Assembly (NCBI GenBank): GCA_024516035.1
Contig: CM044964.1
Span: 21,678,202-21,742,201, forward strand
Length of the DNA: 64,000 nucleotides
Source: Bactericera cockerelli
Taxonomy: Eukaryota > Arthropoda > Insecta > Hemiptera > Triozidae
Direction of reading: 5' to 3'
In this document: positions 34,621 to 45,424 of the stretch, in pieces
Position numbering within the stretch: position 1 is the stretch's first letter
Layout of the letters: the number at the start of each line of letters is the position of its first letter
The notes under the pieces: model-generated
Database searches by the model: none
What the model was told of the DNA's origin: nothing
What the model saw: the letters and a program-made list of their open reading frames with translations, nothing else
Made by a program: the position numbers and the translations under genes

Positions 34621-34764
34621 AGTTCTTACATGTAGGTGGGGTACCTAATGAAGATACCAAACACCTACCTAAGGAAGACCTAATAATTTGAGTGTAGAGC
34701 GAAATTTTTACTATTGGTTTTTTTTTTCTCTCCTACATTTTCAGACTGGTTCCATTTAATAATT

Positions 34765-35096
34765 TAACAATAAGATTGAAAAAGGAATAAATTAAACAAA
34801 CAATGGTAAAAATTAAAATACAATATTTGTATAATAATCCAATTGTAAAATCTAATTGTAAAATATCCAATTGTAAAATAATATTACAAATAAGTAAATT
34901 TACTATTAAATTGACGATCTAGTGCATTTGAACTGATCTCACTAGACATTTGAACTGATTTCACTAGACATTGGAACTCATCTCACTAGACATTGGAACT
35001 GAATAAACAAGAAAAAATAAACAAAATATATTATACATATGTCCTAACCAAAGGGCGGGGTTATTGCCTACTGCAATCTCTTCCACCCAAATGAAA
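34765..35096 (-). repeat. Repeat family H, minus copy
   Basis: The reverse of GGTGGAAGAGATTGC lies at its right end, with GGGCGGGGTTATTGCCTACT and TATGTCCTAACC. The 3' part extends left with ATGGTAAAAATTAAAATAC. Confidence 0.65.
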
Positions 35097-35102
35097 TCGC
35101 CT

Positions 35103-35312
35103 TATGATAAGAAGGGTTGGGTGGAAGAGATTGCCACAGGCAATAACCCCGCCCTTTAGGTAGGACATTATTGTTATTTTCTTTTTTATTTACTTATTTT
35201 GTCATTTGTTTGTTTTGTTTATTTTTTTTTTTTTTTTTTTCTTCTCTTCATAATTTTATACTGTTACCATTGTACCTACTTTGTCCTCCTAATAAAGCTT
35301 TTAAAAAAAAAA
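35103..35312 (+). repeat. Repeat family H, plus copy, head to head with the previous one
   Basis: GGTGGAAGAGATTGCC, GGCAATAACCCCGCCC, then a 3' end with CCTCCTAATAAAGC and poly-A that abuts the exon-derived tandem array. Confidence 0.65.
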
Positions 35313-35313
35313 A

Positions 35314-35602
35314 TCCTACCTGTTATTTGTGAGCCGACGTCAGTAGGCTGGACGATCAGTAGGATGATATCCCCTTATGATAAGAAAAGAAAAAATCCTA
35401 CCTGTTATTTGTGAGCCGACGCCAGTAAGATAAAATCCCCTGATGATAAGAAAAGAAAAAATCCTACCTGTTATTTGTGAGCCGACGCCAGTAAGATAAA
35501 ATCCCCTGATGGTAAGAAAAGAAAAAATCCTACCTGTTATTTGTGAGCCGACGCCAGTAAGATGAAATCCCCTTATGATAAGAAAAGAAAAAATCCTACC
35601 TG
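35314..35602 (-). repeat. 66-bp tandem array derived from the CaMKI last-exon end
   Basis: TCCTACCTGTTATTTGTGAG starts at 35314, 35396, 35462, 35528 and 35594 (spacings 82, 66, 66, 66). The fifth occurrence is the real 3' end of the coding exon. Each unit holds the last codons of the CaMKI reading frame, the TAA and the following CAGGTAGGA, plus about 40 bp of downstream sequence. The first, 82-bp unit also keeps a longer piece of exon-like sequence. Confidence 0.85.
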
Positions 35603-36134
<532 letters not shown>

Positions 36135-36629
36135 GCATATTTGATATTAATAAATTCACCTAGTATTGAAATATCTTTCCCCCGTCTAATATATTTTAAT
36201 TCGCATGATTATGTAGGTATGTAATAAAAATATTTAGAAAAACCCATCTCCCCTTGAATTTTAGCAGCTGACCAACAGGTATTTTAAAACAAGATTTTCC
36301 GCCACGAAGGCTGGCTATCCGTTACAGAACTAATATACAGCTACAAAGCCCAGTTTAGTTATATGACCTCTACAGTTGACAGTTGTTGTCAAGGTGAATG
36401 TTATGGGTAGTGTTCACTAAGATTAACTAATCATGTTTCATAATTCGGCCGTTAACTTTATAATCCTTTTTCATAATGTGACCCTCAACTTTGATGTGGC
36501 CCTTAAATTTAGAATCACGTTTCACAATTACTCGGCCCTTAACTTTATTATACTATTTCAATATGTGGCTCTATACTTTATAATCATAATTTGGCCTTTA
36601 ACTTTATCTTCTTCTTCTTTTACTCTGTC

Positions 36630-37189
<560 letters not shown>

Positions 37190-37732
37190 CTATTTCATTA
37201 TGTGGCTCTATACTTTATAATCATATGATGTGGCCCTTAACTTTATAATAATATTTTATGATGTGGCCCTTAACTTCAGAATCACGTTTCACAATTCGGC
37301 CCTTATCTTTATAATACTTTTTTAATAATGTGACCCTGAACTTTAAAATCATATTTTATGATGTGGCCCTTAACTTCATAGTCATATTTTATAATGTGGC
37401 CCTTAACTTCAGAATCACGTTTCATAATTCGGCCCTTAACTTTATAATACTATTTCATTATGTGGTCCTAAACTTTATATGTAATCATAATTCGGCCTTT
37501 AACTTTATAATACTATTTCATTATGTGGCTCTATACTTTATAATCATAATTCGGCCTTTAACTTTATAATACTATTTCATTATGTGGCTCTATACTTTAT
37601 AATCATAATTCGGCCTTTAACTGTATAATTCTGTTTCCATAATGTGGCCCTTAGGATGGTTCACCGGACTCACCTGAATACTATTTCATTGTGTGCCTGT
37701 ATATTTTACTATCATAATTCGGCCTTTAACTA

Positions 37733-37963
<231 letters not shown>

Positions 37964-38683
37964 CTATTTAATAATGTGACCCTGAACTTTATAATCATAT
38001 TTTATGACGTGGCCCTTAACATTAGAATCATGTTTCATAATTCGGCCCTTATCTTTATAATACCTACTTTTTAATAATGTGACCCTGAACTTTATAATCA
38101 TATTTTATGATGTGGCCCTTAACATTAGAATCATGTTTCATAATTCGGCCCTTATCTTTATAATACTTTTTAATAATGTGACCCTGAACTTTATAATCAT
38201 ATTTTATGTTGTGGCCCTTAACTTTATAATCATATTTCATAATTCGGCCCTTATCTTTATAATACTTTTTCATAATGTGACCCTCAACTTTGATGTGGCC
38301 CTTAACTTTAGAATCACGTTTCATAATTTGGCCCTTAACTTTAGAATCCTTTTTCATAATGTGACCCTCAACTTTATAATCATATGATGTGGCCCTTAAC
38401 TTTATAATCATATTTTATGATGTGGCATTTAACTTCAGAATCACGTTTCACAATTATTCGGCCCTTAACTTTATACCTAATACTATTTCATTATGTAGCT
38501 CTATACTTTATAATCATAATTCGGCGTTTAACTTTATGATCTTGTTTATAGACTGCTGGAATAAAGGGACTTTTTAGTCTCGCCTCGGCAGTATAAACAA
38601 GGTAATTTCTATTCTATTCTATTTCTATTTCTAATAATGTGGCCCTTAGGCTGGTTCACCGGACTCACCTGAATACTATTTCA

Positions 38684-39238
<555 letters not shown>

Positions 39239-39261
39239 ACCCAAATATCTTTATCTAATGA

Positions 39262-39552
<291 letters not shown>

Positions 39553-39577
39553 AGAGACAGAGAAAGTGACAATGTGA

Positions 39578-39771
39578 ACAGAAGAGCAGGATGAGGAGAT
39601 GAAGTGACAAGTTGTAGGAACAGAAGAGCAGGATGCAGGAGATGAAGTGACAAGTTGTAGGAACAGAAGAGCAGGATGCAGGAGATGAAGTGACAAGTTG
39701 TAGGAACAGAAGAGCAGGAGGAGAAGGAATTGCAGGGATGAAGTGACAAGTTGTAGGAACAGAAGAGCAGG
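39578..39771. repeat. 43-bp minisatellite, left part
   Basis: The units contain GAAGTGACAAGTTGTAGGAA, CAGAAGAGCAGGATGCAGGA and GAT. About 4.5 units are present and some are shortened. The array is interrupted at AGCAGG by the palindromic element and resumes at 49333. The unit resembles the edge of exon fragment D (GAACAGAAGAGGAGGATGTA). Confidence 0.9.
39766..39771. repeat. 6-bp target-site duplication, left copy
   Basis: AGCAGG is repeated at 49333-49338. Removing the element and one copy restores a perfect minisatellite unit. Confidence 0.92.
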
Positions 39772-39959
39772 AGTAGAGTATAAAACATGGGTCTCATGCA
39801 ATAACAACTAATGGCTGTAAAATCTAAACGGCTGAAGTTGGTTTGCTGAAATATATATTTTTGGAACCGCCTCGACGACCGGCATCTTTTGGTACCACTT
39901 CCACCCCCCCAGCTTAATTTCAGCCCCCCCTAGGGCAGTTTATGTGTTTTGTTGAATTT

Positions 39960-40190
39960 ACGCAATAGTGGGAATCGAAGTGTTGACCTGTAGACTCTGA
40001 GAACTGATATTTCATTGTTATATTTGGGATTCGAACCATAGACCTGTGGATTTGCAGCCTTAGCGATTGACATTAAATTACAAAGACCAAGTGTGTGTTC
40101 ATTTCAGTGTCCAAGTTGAAGCGATATTATTTGTACAACAACAAAAAAAAACCCCGACATTTTTGGGATTCGAACCATAGACCTGTGAAC
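39960..40190 (-). other. Two tRNA B-box-like segments in the terminal region (left arm)
   Basis: TGGGATTCGAACCATAGACC occurs at about 40025 and about 40163. On the minus strand this reads GGTTCGAATCCCA, the consensus of a tRNA T-loop/B box. A weaker version (TGGGAATCGAAG) lies at about 39969. The mirror copies are at about 48915-49140. No full tRNA fold is evident. Confidence 0.5.
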
Positions 40191-40399
40191 TGTCGGCATA
40201 ATATTATTTCGTCAAATGCTAATTTATTCATAGCTAGAAAAGCTAACTAAAGGTCTTTATCAGTTCTAACTTTGCAACTCAATTCTTCTTATCTCCTCAG
40301 GTAGACAGGCTTAGGTCATATGATGTTTGACCCCAGCCATTTCATACTGGGTGGATTTAGTCAAAATATACAGGATGGTTGTAGATCTTATTTATTTAT

Positions 40400-40804
40400 T
40401 TATTCTTTTTTGCATATAACTTTACTTTTTATTATGATGAAAAGGAGAATAACACTCATCAATAATATGATGATTATAGTTGGAATGAACCAATTTCTTT
40501 CTTCTTCTTTTGAGTTATTTTCAATGGTTGTACATAATGTTTCCAAGGCAGACAGGAAATTAATGGAATAATTATTACCCATCAAGTACTCTGTGCAATT
40601 GAATACATTGGATGATGAAATTTCAGTACAATCATCGTAAGTTAACTTTAAATGTCTTGCTTTTGATTCCCAACTGTGCACATCATACTGATCCAGGAAA
40701 GAAACATTTTGAAAAATCAAACATCTCCTGATCAAGTACATTCCGTACTCACGAGCTGCCAGCAGTAACTGGGTAGCAACATTACTATTCTCATGTTGAA
40801 ACAT
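40400..40804 (-). CDS. Small membrane-anchored protein, left arm, 134 aa
   Basis: Function unknown. The protein is soluble-looking up to about residue 103 and then has one strong hydrophobic helix (about 105-126, WFIPTIIIILLMSVILLFII) followed by a short basic tail KSKVICKKE, as in a C-terminally anchored membrane protein. Four cysteines (28, 59, 70, 91) lie before the helix. There is no N-terminal signal peptide. It is transcribed outward from a shared 193-bp gap with the gene at 40998. An identical copy lies in the right arm at 48302-48706. I recognise no homologue. Conservation of an open frame in both arms says little by itself, because the arms are nearly identical. Confidence 0.7.
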   Translation of the reverse strand: MFQHENSNVATQLLLAAREYGMYLIRRCLIFQNVSFLDQYDVHSWESKARHLKLTYDDCTEISSSNVFNCTEYLMGNNYSINFLSALETLCTTIENNSKEEERNWFIPTIIIILLMSVILLFIIIKSKVICKKE

Positions 40805-40997
40805 GTTTTAAGGCCTAGTCGGTTTGTTTCACCAGTATTTATAGTGTTAATCCACCCGGTATTATATGATTAACCGTTACAACAGATAAGATAAGAAAAT
40901 CCAAGGTGACTTTGAATGTCTGAGCTTGGAAATCAGTTGAAAAGTTAGTGACCTCAAGTGCGGTTCGCGAATTTTAGTTCGTTTTTTTATATCTATA
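40805..40997. promoter_or_regulatory. Divergent promoter region, left arm
   Basis: This 193-bp gap lies between the outward gene (40400-40804) and the inward gene cluster starting at 40998. AT-rich TATTTATAG (about 40839) and TTTTTTATATCTATA just before the ATG at 40998 are TATA-like. The promoter role is inferred from the divergent layout. A mirror copy is at 48109-48301. Confidence 0.45.
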
Positions 40998-41411
40998 ATG
41001 GTTTGTAAAATTGATGGATGCCAATGTCAAAAACAAGACATACCAATTCATTTGATGTATTGGCTAACCCACCATGGAATCGATATCCGTCCGCTCTTCC
41101 AGAAACCTTATATTGGTAAGAAAAAAAAACCCACCATCCCAACTAATAATGATCTAAATACCGTCAATGAAGCAACCTATAACTTTGTACCAGTCGATAA
41201 TGGAGGAAATGTTTTGGAAGAATTTTTATTCGAAATGCCAAACTTGGAGCAGGAGAGAGTTTTACAACCTCAAACTACAACAGCAACAACAAGTAGTAAC
41301 TTGGAGCAGGAGAGAGTTTTGCAACCTCAAACTACAACAGCAACAACAAGTAGTAGTAACGTCAAAAGAAGTGTCCCCTACAAAGTGCCCACAAGGAGAG
41401 GATATAAATAG
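40998..41411 (+). CDS. Small protein with an internal 19-residue duplication, left arm, 137 aa
   Basis: Function unknown. The N-terminus has a CKIDGCQCQ cysteine cluster and a short H-rich segment (HLMYWLTHHGIDIRP) that could bind metal. Residues about 82-119 contain NLEQERVLQPQTTTATTSS twice in tandem, and the C-terminus is basic (RSVPYKVPTRRGYK). It is the first of three co-oriented genes; 27 nt separate it from the next ATG. An overlapping 89-aa frame exists (41167-41436) and is likely a shadow. The identical right-arm copy is at 47695-48108. Confidence 0.65.
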   Translation: MVCKIDGCQCQKQDIPIHLMYWLTHHGIDIRPLFQKPYIGKKKKPTIPTNNDLNTVNEATYNFVPVDNGGNVLEEFLFEMPNLEQERVLQPQTTTATTSSNLEQERVLQPQTTTATTSSSNVKRSVPYKVPTRRGYK

Positions 41412-41438
41412 TTTGTATGCAGAAACAAACAATTAGTT

Positions 41439-42734
41439 ATGAAGAATCATCCGGTAAACTATTTTGGTGAGAGTGAGCTCCATCATGTCATAAGACGAGC
41501 ATTAAAAAGACATAACATTCAAGAACAACAACAACCTGAAGAGAAAAAAAAATCCAAAAATGAAATTGAAAGTCAAACTGAGAAGGAAGTAAAGAAATTT
41601 ATGAGAGAATTTCCTCGTCAATCACATGTTCAGAAGTTGATATCTTACTTTGTTGAAAGAAAAACATTTGACAATTTATCACTTTACGTCAGTAAGAATA
41701 ATTTTCTACCAATAGATGTGGCAAGTAAAACTTATTTGAAACAGAAAACCTTTTCCGAATACAAAACAATCAATGATAAAAATGTGAATGACGTGAAATC
41801 AGCATTAGACGAAGTGAAACAAGACAGAAAACAGGATAATGAGATTTTTCAATCAACATTTACATTGAAAAAAACATTTGATGACTACATTGTTGAGGCT
41901 GGAGTAAAAGAACAGAAGATCAATGTGGACCTTGCCAAGGTGAAAGAAGATCTTTCGAAACGGATACTGGAGTTGGATAATAAGTTTACGCCTCTTTTGG
42001 AACTAAAAAATACAGTAAATGCACATTATAAGCAATTTCATAGTTTGACTGACGCATTGAGAAAAGATCTGAATACTTTAGACAAAAAAGCTCTATACGC
42101 AACAACATTTTACAACTATAGAAAAAGTCATGAGTCTGATTTCAAGGATATTGTTAGTGCAAAAGAAAAAAGTTTGAAAACTGAAGTGACTAAAATGATT
42201 AAATCATCGCTGTCAGTTCATGAAACAGAATTTAAAACAAAAGTTGATGAAGAGAAAGCAAAAATTCGAAGTGAACTATCGACTATGTTTACTGAGAATT
42301 TCAATAATTTCCTTCTTCAAGAGTTGAATAAAAAGAAATTTTTACAACAGTTGCGAAATAATTTACTTACTAGAATCAATACTGAGAAAATACTGTCAGC
42401 ATTTCTTTCATGTTGGAGTGAAGGCGGTGAAATCACGGATGACATTTTAGAAAAAGTTATAACTCAACTTCGCAACGAAATAATGGAGAAAATGAATGTG
42501 GAAATAACCTCTATAAAAGAACAAATTAAGATCTCGAATGAGACAATTGAAAACTACATCAAGTTGAATATAGTTGAAGAGTTGGACAGTGGTATAGGTT
42601 TGAAAATTAAAAATCTCATTTTTGAACCTCTCTTGTATGAGAAATTGGAGCCTCTTGTAAAATCAAAAACACCGAAAAAACCCATTGGTGAAGTTGAAGA
42701 AAAAGCGTCTATTCTTCCCACTCCAGTAGTATAA
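41439..42734 (+). CDS. Coiled-coil protein, left arm, 431 aa
   Basis: Function unknown. It is rich in Lys, Glu and Asn with long heptad-like stretches, for example VKEDLSKRILELDNKF and REFPRQSHVQKL, and about residues 130-400 are predicted by eye to be mainly helical coiled coil. No enzyme motif, signal peptide or membrane segment is visible. It sits directly upstream of the integrase: its TAA overlaps the integrase ATG as TAATG. In a Polinton-like element a structural or DNA-end role is possible, but that is only a guess. The identical right-arm copy is at 46372-47667. Confidence 0.75.
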   Translation: MKNHPVNYFGESELHHVIRRALKRHNIQEQQQPEEKKKSKNEIESQTEKEVKKFMREFPRQSHVQKLISYFVERKTFDNLSLYVSKNNFLPIDVASKTYLKQKTFSEYKTINDKNVNDVKSALDEVKQDRKQDNEIFQSTFTLKKTFDDYIVEAGVKEQKINVDLAKVKEDLSKRILELDNKFTPLLELKNTVNAHYKQFHSLTDALRKDLNTLDKKALYATTFYNYRKSHESDFKDIVSAKEKSLKTEVTKMIKSSLSVHETEFKTKVDEEKAKIRSELSTMFTENFNNFLLQELNKKKFLQQLRNNLLTRINTEKILSAFLSCWSEGGEITDDILEKVITQLRNEIMEKMNVEITSIKEQIKISNETIENYIKLNIVEELDSGIGLKIKNLIFEPLLYEKLEPLVKSKTPKKPIGEVEEKASILPTPVV

Positions 42735-43681
42735 TGTCAAAACGTGATTTGGTTTTGGAGTTACATCGTCCGGCTAGAAAATTGTTTCCCCACCGGAGAA
42801 CTCTACTTCGAAATATTCATGATCTTTACCAAGCTGATTTGGTGGAAATGATTCCTTATGCTAAAGAAAATAATGGATATAAATACATACTTACCTGTAT
42901 CAACTGTTTCTCCAAGGTTTCTTTTTGTGCACCATTGAAAAACAAAACAAGTGCTGAAGTTGCCAAACAGATGGAAAAGTATGTTCTAGAAAAGCTTAAA
43001 CCCGCTATGATCCCAACCCACTTGCAAACGGATGCTGGCAAAGAATTTTTTGGTCGTCCATTCCGTGAACTAATGCAAAAATACAACATTAATCACTACG
43101 CTACATTTTCCCCCATGAAAGCTGCCATTGTAGAGCGTTTTAATCGAACGTTGAAAAGCAAAATGTGGATTGAATTCAATTACCTTGGCTCGTACAGATG
43201 GTTGGACATTTTGCCAACTCTTGTGTCTACCTACAATGCCACCAAGCATCGTTCTATTGGAATGGCCCCTCAAGATGTGAACGTGAAAAATCAGAGTCTC
43301 ATAGCTTTACGTTTGAATAAACCCAAACAAGTTATAGCCAATAGTAAGACTAGTAAATTTAAACTAGGTGATCTTGTACGTATTTCCAAAGTGAAACATT
43401 TGTTTCAAAAAGGTTACGAAGCCAACTGGAGTTATGAGGTATTTAGAGTGGTCAAGGTGGGCAGTACTTTTCCCAGGGTATATCACCTAGAAGATTTACA
43501 TGGGAAACCAATATCTGGTGGTTTCTACGAACAAGAGCTACTCAAAACCTCATACCCAGATGTATATCTTGTAGAAAAGGTTCTCCAACGTAAAGGCAAT
43601 AAGGTTTTGGTAAAATATTTAGGCTTTGGTCCAGAGGAAAATCAATGGATTCCCACCACCTCTCTTCTACTGCAGAATTAG
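42734..43681 (+). CDS. Polinton-type DDE integrase with C-terminal chromodomain, left arm, 315 aa
   Basis: The enzyme would insert the element DNA into the genome, leaving a 6-bp duplication. The retroviral-type integrase core runs from about residue 30: LYQADLVEM holds D35, LQTDAGKEFF holds D100, and IVERFNRTLKSKMW holds E134, completing the DDE triad. A conserved YNATKHRSIGMAP follows near 200. The C-terminal 40 residues (VYLVEKVLQRKGNKVLVKYL, then GFGPEENQWIPTTSLL) are a chromodomain, typical of Polinton and chromo-type integrases and thought to bind histone marks. The N-terminal HHCC zinc domain of larger integrases is absent or reduced. Translation is probably coupled to the upstream gene. 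The right-arm copy (45425-46372) encodes the identical protein. Confidence 0.93.
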   Translation: MSKRDLVLELHRPARKLFPHRRTLLRNIHDLYQADLVEMIPYAKENNGYKYILTCINCFSKVSFCAPLKNKTSAEVAKQMEKYVLEKLKPAMIPTHLQTDAGKEFFGRPFRELMQKYNINHYATFSPMKAAIVERFNRTLKSKMWIEFNYLGSYRWLDILPTLVSTYNATKHRSIGMAPQDVNVKNQSLIALRLNKPKQVIANSKTSKFKLGDLVRISKVKHLFQKGYEANWSYEVFRVVKVGSTFPRVYHLEDLHGKPISGGFYEQELLKTSYPDVYLVEKVLQRKGNKVLVKYLGFGPEENQWIPTTSLLLQN

Positions 43682-43916
43682 GAGGAGAAAAAAATGAAAA
43701 TGAAAACAGAAATATTATATGTAGTTAATTGTAACTTAATTTTAAATTTTTCTATATTGTTATTATTATGAAAATACACATATATGTACAAAAAAGTTTG
43801 AGTGATAAAATACATGTTTTTATTTATTTATCTAAACATAATAGAAATAGGCATGAGAAATCAGAAAATATACATTTATAACTGGGTATGGAAAAAAACA
43901 AATAAGAGAGAAAACA

Positions 43917-44615
43917 TTAATTTACAGTGTCGTATCCACTATCATTACAAATATATTTCTTAAAATAAGGGTTCTGTACAATATGAGGCGCTAGTCGGTA
44001 GGAATTATTTTCCAAAGTATCTTGACCAAGAGCGTAAATGAAAAAATTTACAGGTAAAAAGTATAAATCTCTCGGTCTCAACAAGAAGAAACCATATTCT
44101 TGAAATTTTCCAATCGCTTCATTGGACAAGGTTAATGTATTTTTCAATAATTCACTGAACCAATGTTTCATGGCGATTACATTTATACTTGATACTGGAG
44201 GAAGAGGGTTTTGCAGAGACAAGTTAACTTTCAATAATTTCAAGTTGGGACAATCTAAATTTTCAATGTTGTAGCATAATTTTCTGGACAAAATAGAATT
44301 CAAATATTTTTCTTTTTCTAGACCCTTGACAATGACTTCGGTTGCGTTACACAAAGATGATCGAATAATATTCACTGCTTGATCATAATCAATGAAACCA
44401 TCATCCCAATTCAAATGATGATAATTTAGCGTAACATTAGCAGCTTCTCGTCTACGGAGTAAATTTAACTTGGTAAATTCATAGGGTGGTTTGAACACAA
44501 AATGTTGCACAAAGTCATTATCAAAAAGTTTACTGAATGAAAAACTCTTCACAATAACTTCTTTTTCATTCAGTAAACTTTTTGATAATGACTTTGTGCA
44601 ACATTTTGTGTTCAA
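43917..44615 (-). CDS. Truncated unknown protein crossing the axis, left-arm copy, 232 aa frame
   Basis: Function unknown. Residues from about 24 on (SFSKLFDNDFVQHF to the C-terminal CNDSGYDTVN) are encoded by the left arm. The first 18 codons, starting with ATG at 44615, are the antisense of the same gene read from the opposite arm, and the next few come from the 17-nt loop. The natural N-terminus is therefore missing: the palindrome axis cut the gene. It is convergent with the integrase, with a 235-bp gap containing TTTATTTATTTATC (AATAAA on the minus strand). No domain is recognised. Whether this chimeric frame is expressed is unknown. Confidence 0.6.
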   Translation of the reverse strand: MNTKCCTKSLSKSLLNEKEVIVKSFSFSKLFDNDFVQHFVFKPPYEFTKLNLLRRREAANVTLNYHHLNWDDGFIDYDQAVNIIRSSLCNATEVIVKGLEKEKYLNSILSRKLCYNIENLDCPNLKLLKVNLSLQNPLPPVSSINVIAMKHWFSELLKNTLTLSNEAIGKFQEYGFFLLRPRDLYFLPVNFFIYALGQDTLENNSYRLAPHIVQNPYFKKYICNDSGYDTVN

Positions 44616-45189
44616 ACCACCCTATGAATTTACCAAGTTAAATTTACTCCGTAGACGAGAAGCTGCTAATGTTACGCTAAATTATCATCATTTGAATTGG
44701 GATGATGGTTTCATTGATTATGATCAAGCAGTGAATATTATTCGATCATCTTTGTGTAACGCAACCGAAGTCATTGTCAAGGGTCTAGAAAAAGAAAAAT
44801 ATTTGAATTCTATTTTGTCCAGAAAATTATGCTACAACATTGAAAATTTAGATTGTCCCAACTTGAAATTATTGAAAGTTAACTTGTCTCTGCAAAACCC
44901 TCTTCCTCCAGTATCAAGTATAAATGTAATCGCCATGAAACATTGGTTCAGTGAATTATTGAAAAATACATTAACCTTGTCCAATGAAGCGATTGGAAAA
45001 TTTCAAGAATATGGTTTCTTCTTGTTGAGACCGAGAGATTTATACTTTTTACCTGTAAATTTTTTCATTTACGCTCTTGGTCAAGATACTTTGGAAAATA
45101 ATTCCTACCGACTAGCGCCTCATATTGTACAGAACCCTTATTTTAAGAAATATATTTGTAATGATAGTGGATACGACACTGTAAATTAA
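44491..45189 (+). CDS. Truncated unknown protein crossing the axis, right-arm copy, 232 aa frame
   Basis: It is the mirror of the frame at 43917-44615 and overlaps it head to head by 125 bp. Codons 1-18 (44491-44544) lie exactly on the left arm, the loop supplies LFTIT, and the rest is the right arm. The two copies differ only at the loop-encoded residues (LFTIT versus EVIVK), as expected when one 17-nt loop is read from both strands. Confidence 0.6.
   Translation: MNTKCCTKSLSKSLLNEKLFTITSFSFSKLFDNDFVQHFVFKPPYEFTKLNLLRRREAANVTLNYHHLNWDDGFIDYDQAVNIIRSSLCNATEVIVKGLEKEKYLNSILSRKLCYNIENLDCPNLKLLKVNLSLQNPLPPVSSINVIAMKHWFSELLKNTLTLSNEAIGKFQEYGFFLLRPRDLYFLPVNFFIYALGQDTLENNSYRLAPHIVQNPYFKKYICNDSGYDTVN
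44545..44561. other. Palindrome axis: 17-nt loop
   Basis: CTCTTCACAATAACTTC separates GAATGAAAAA (left) from TTTTTCATTC (right). It is the only stretch between the two arms that is not self-complementary. Confidence 0.95.
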
Positions 45190-45424
45190 TGTTTTCTCTC
45201 TTATTTGTTTTTTTCCATACCCAGTTATAAATGTATATTTTCTGATTTCTCATGCCTATTTCTATTATGTTTAGATAAATAAATAAAAACATGTATTTTA
45301 TCACTCAAACTTTTTTGTACATATATGTGTATTTTCATAATAATAACAATATAGAAAAATTTAAAATTAAGTTACAATTAACTACATATAATATTTCTGT
45401 TTTCATTTTCATTTTTTTCTCCTC

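Noticed and set aside
43070..43273. Short antisense frames over the integrase
   Set aside because: Mirrored in both arms only because the arms are copies; no independent evidence.
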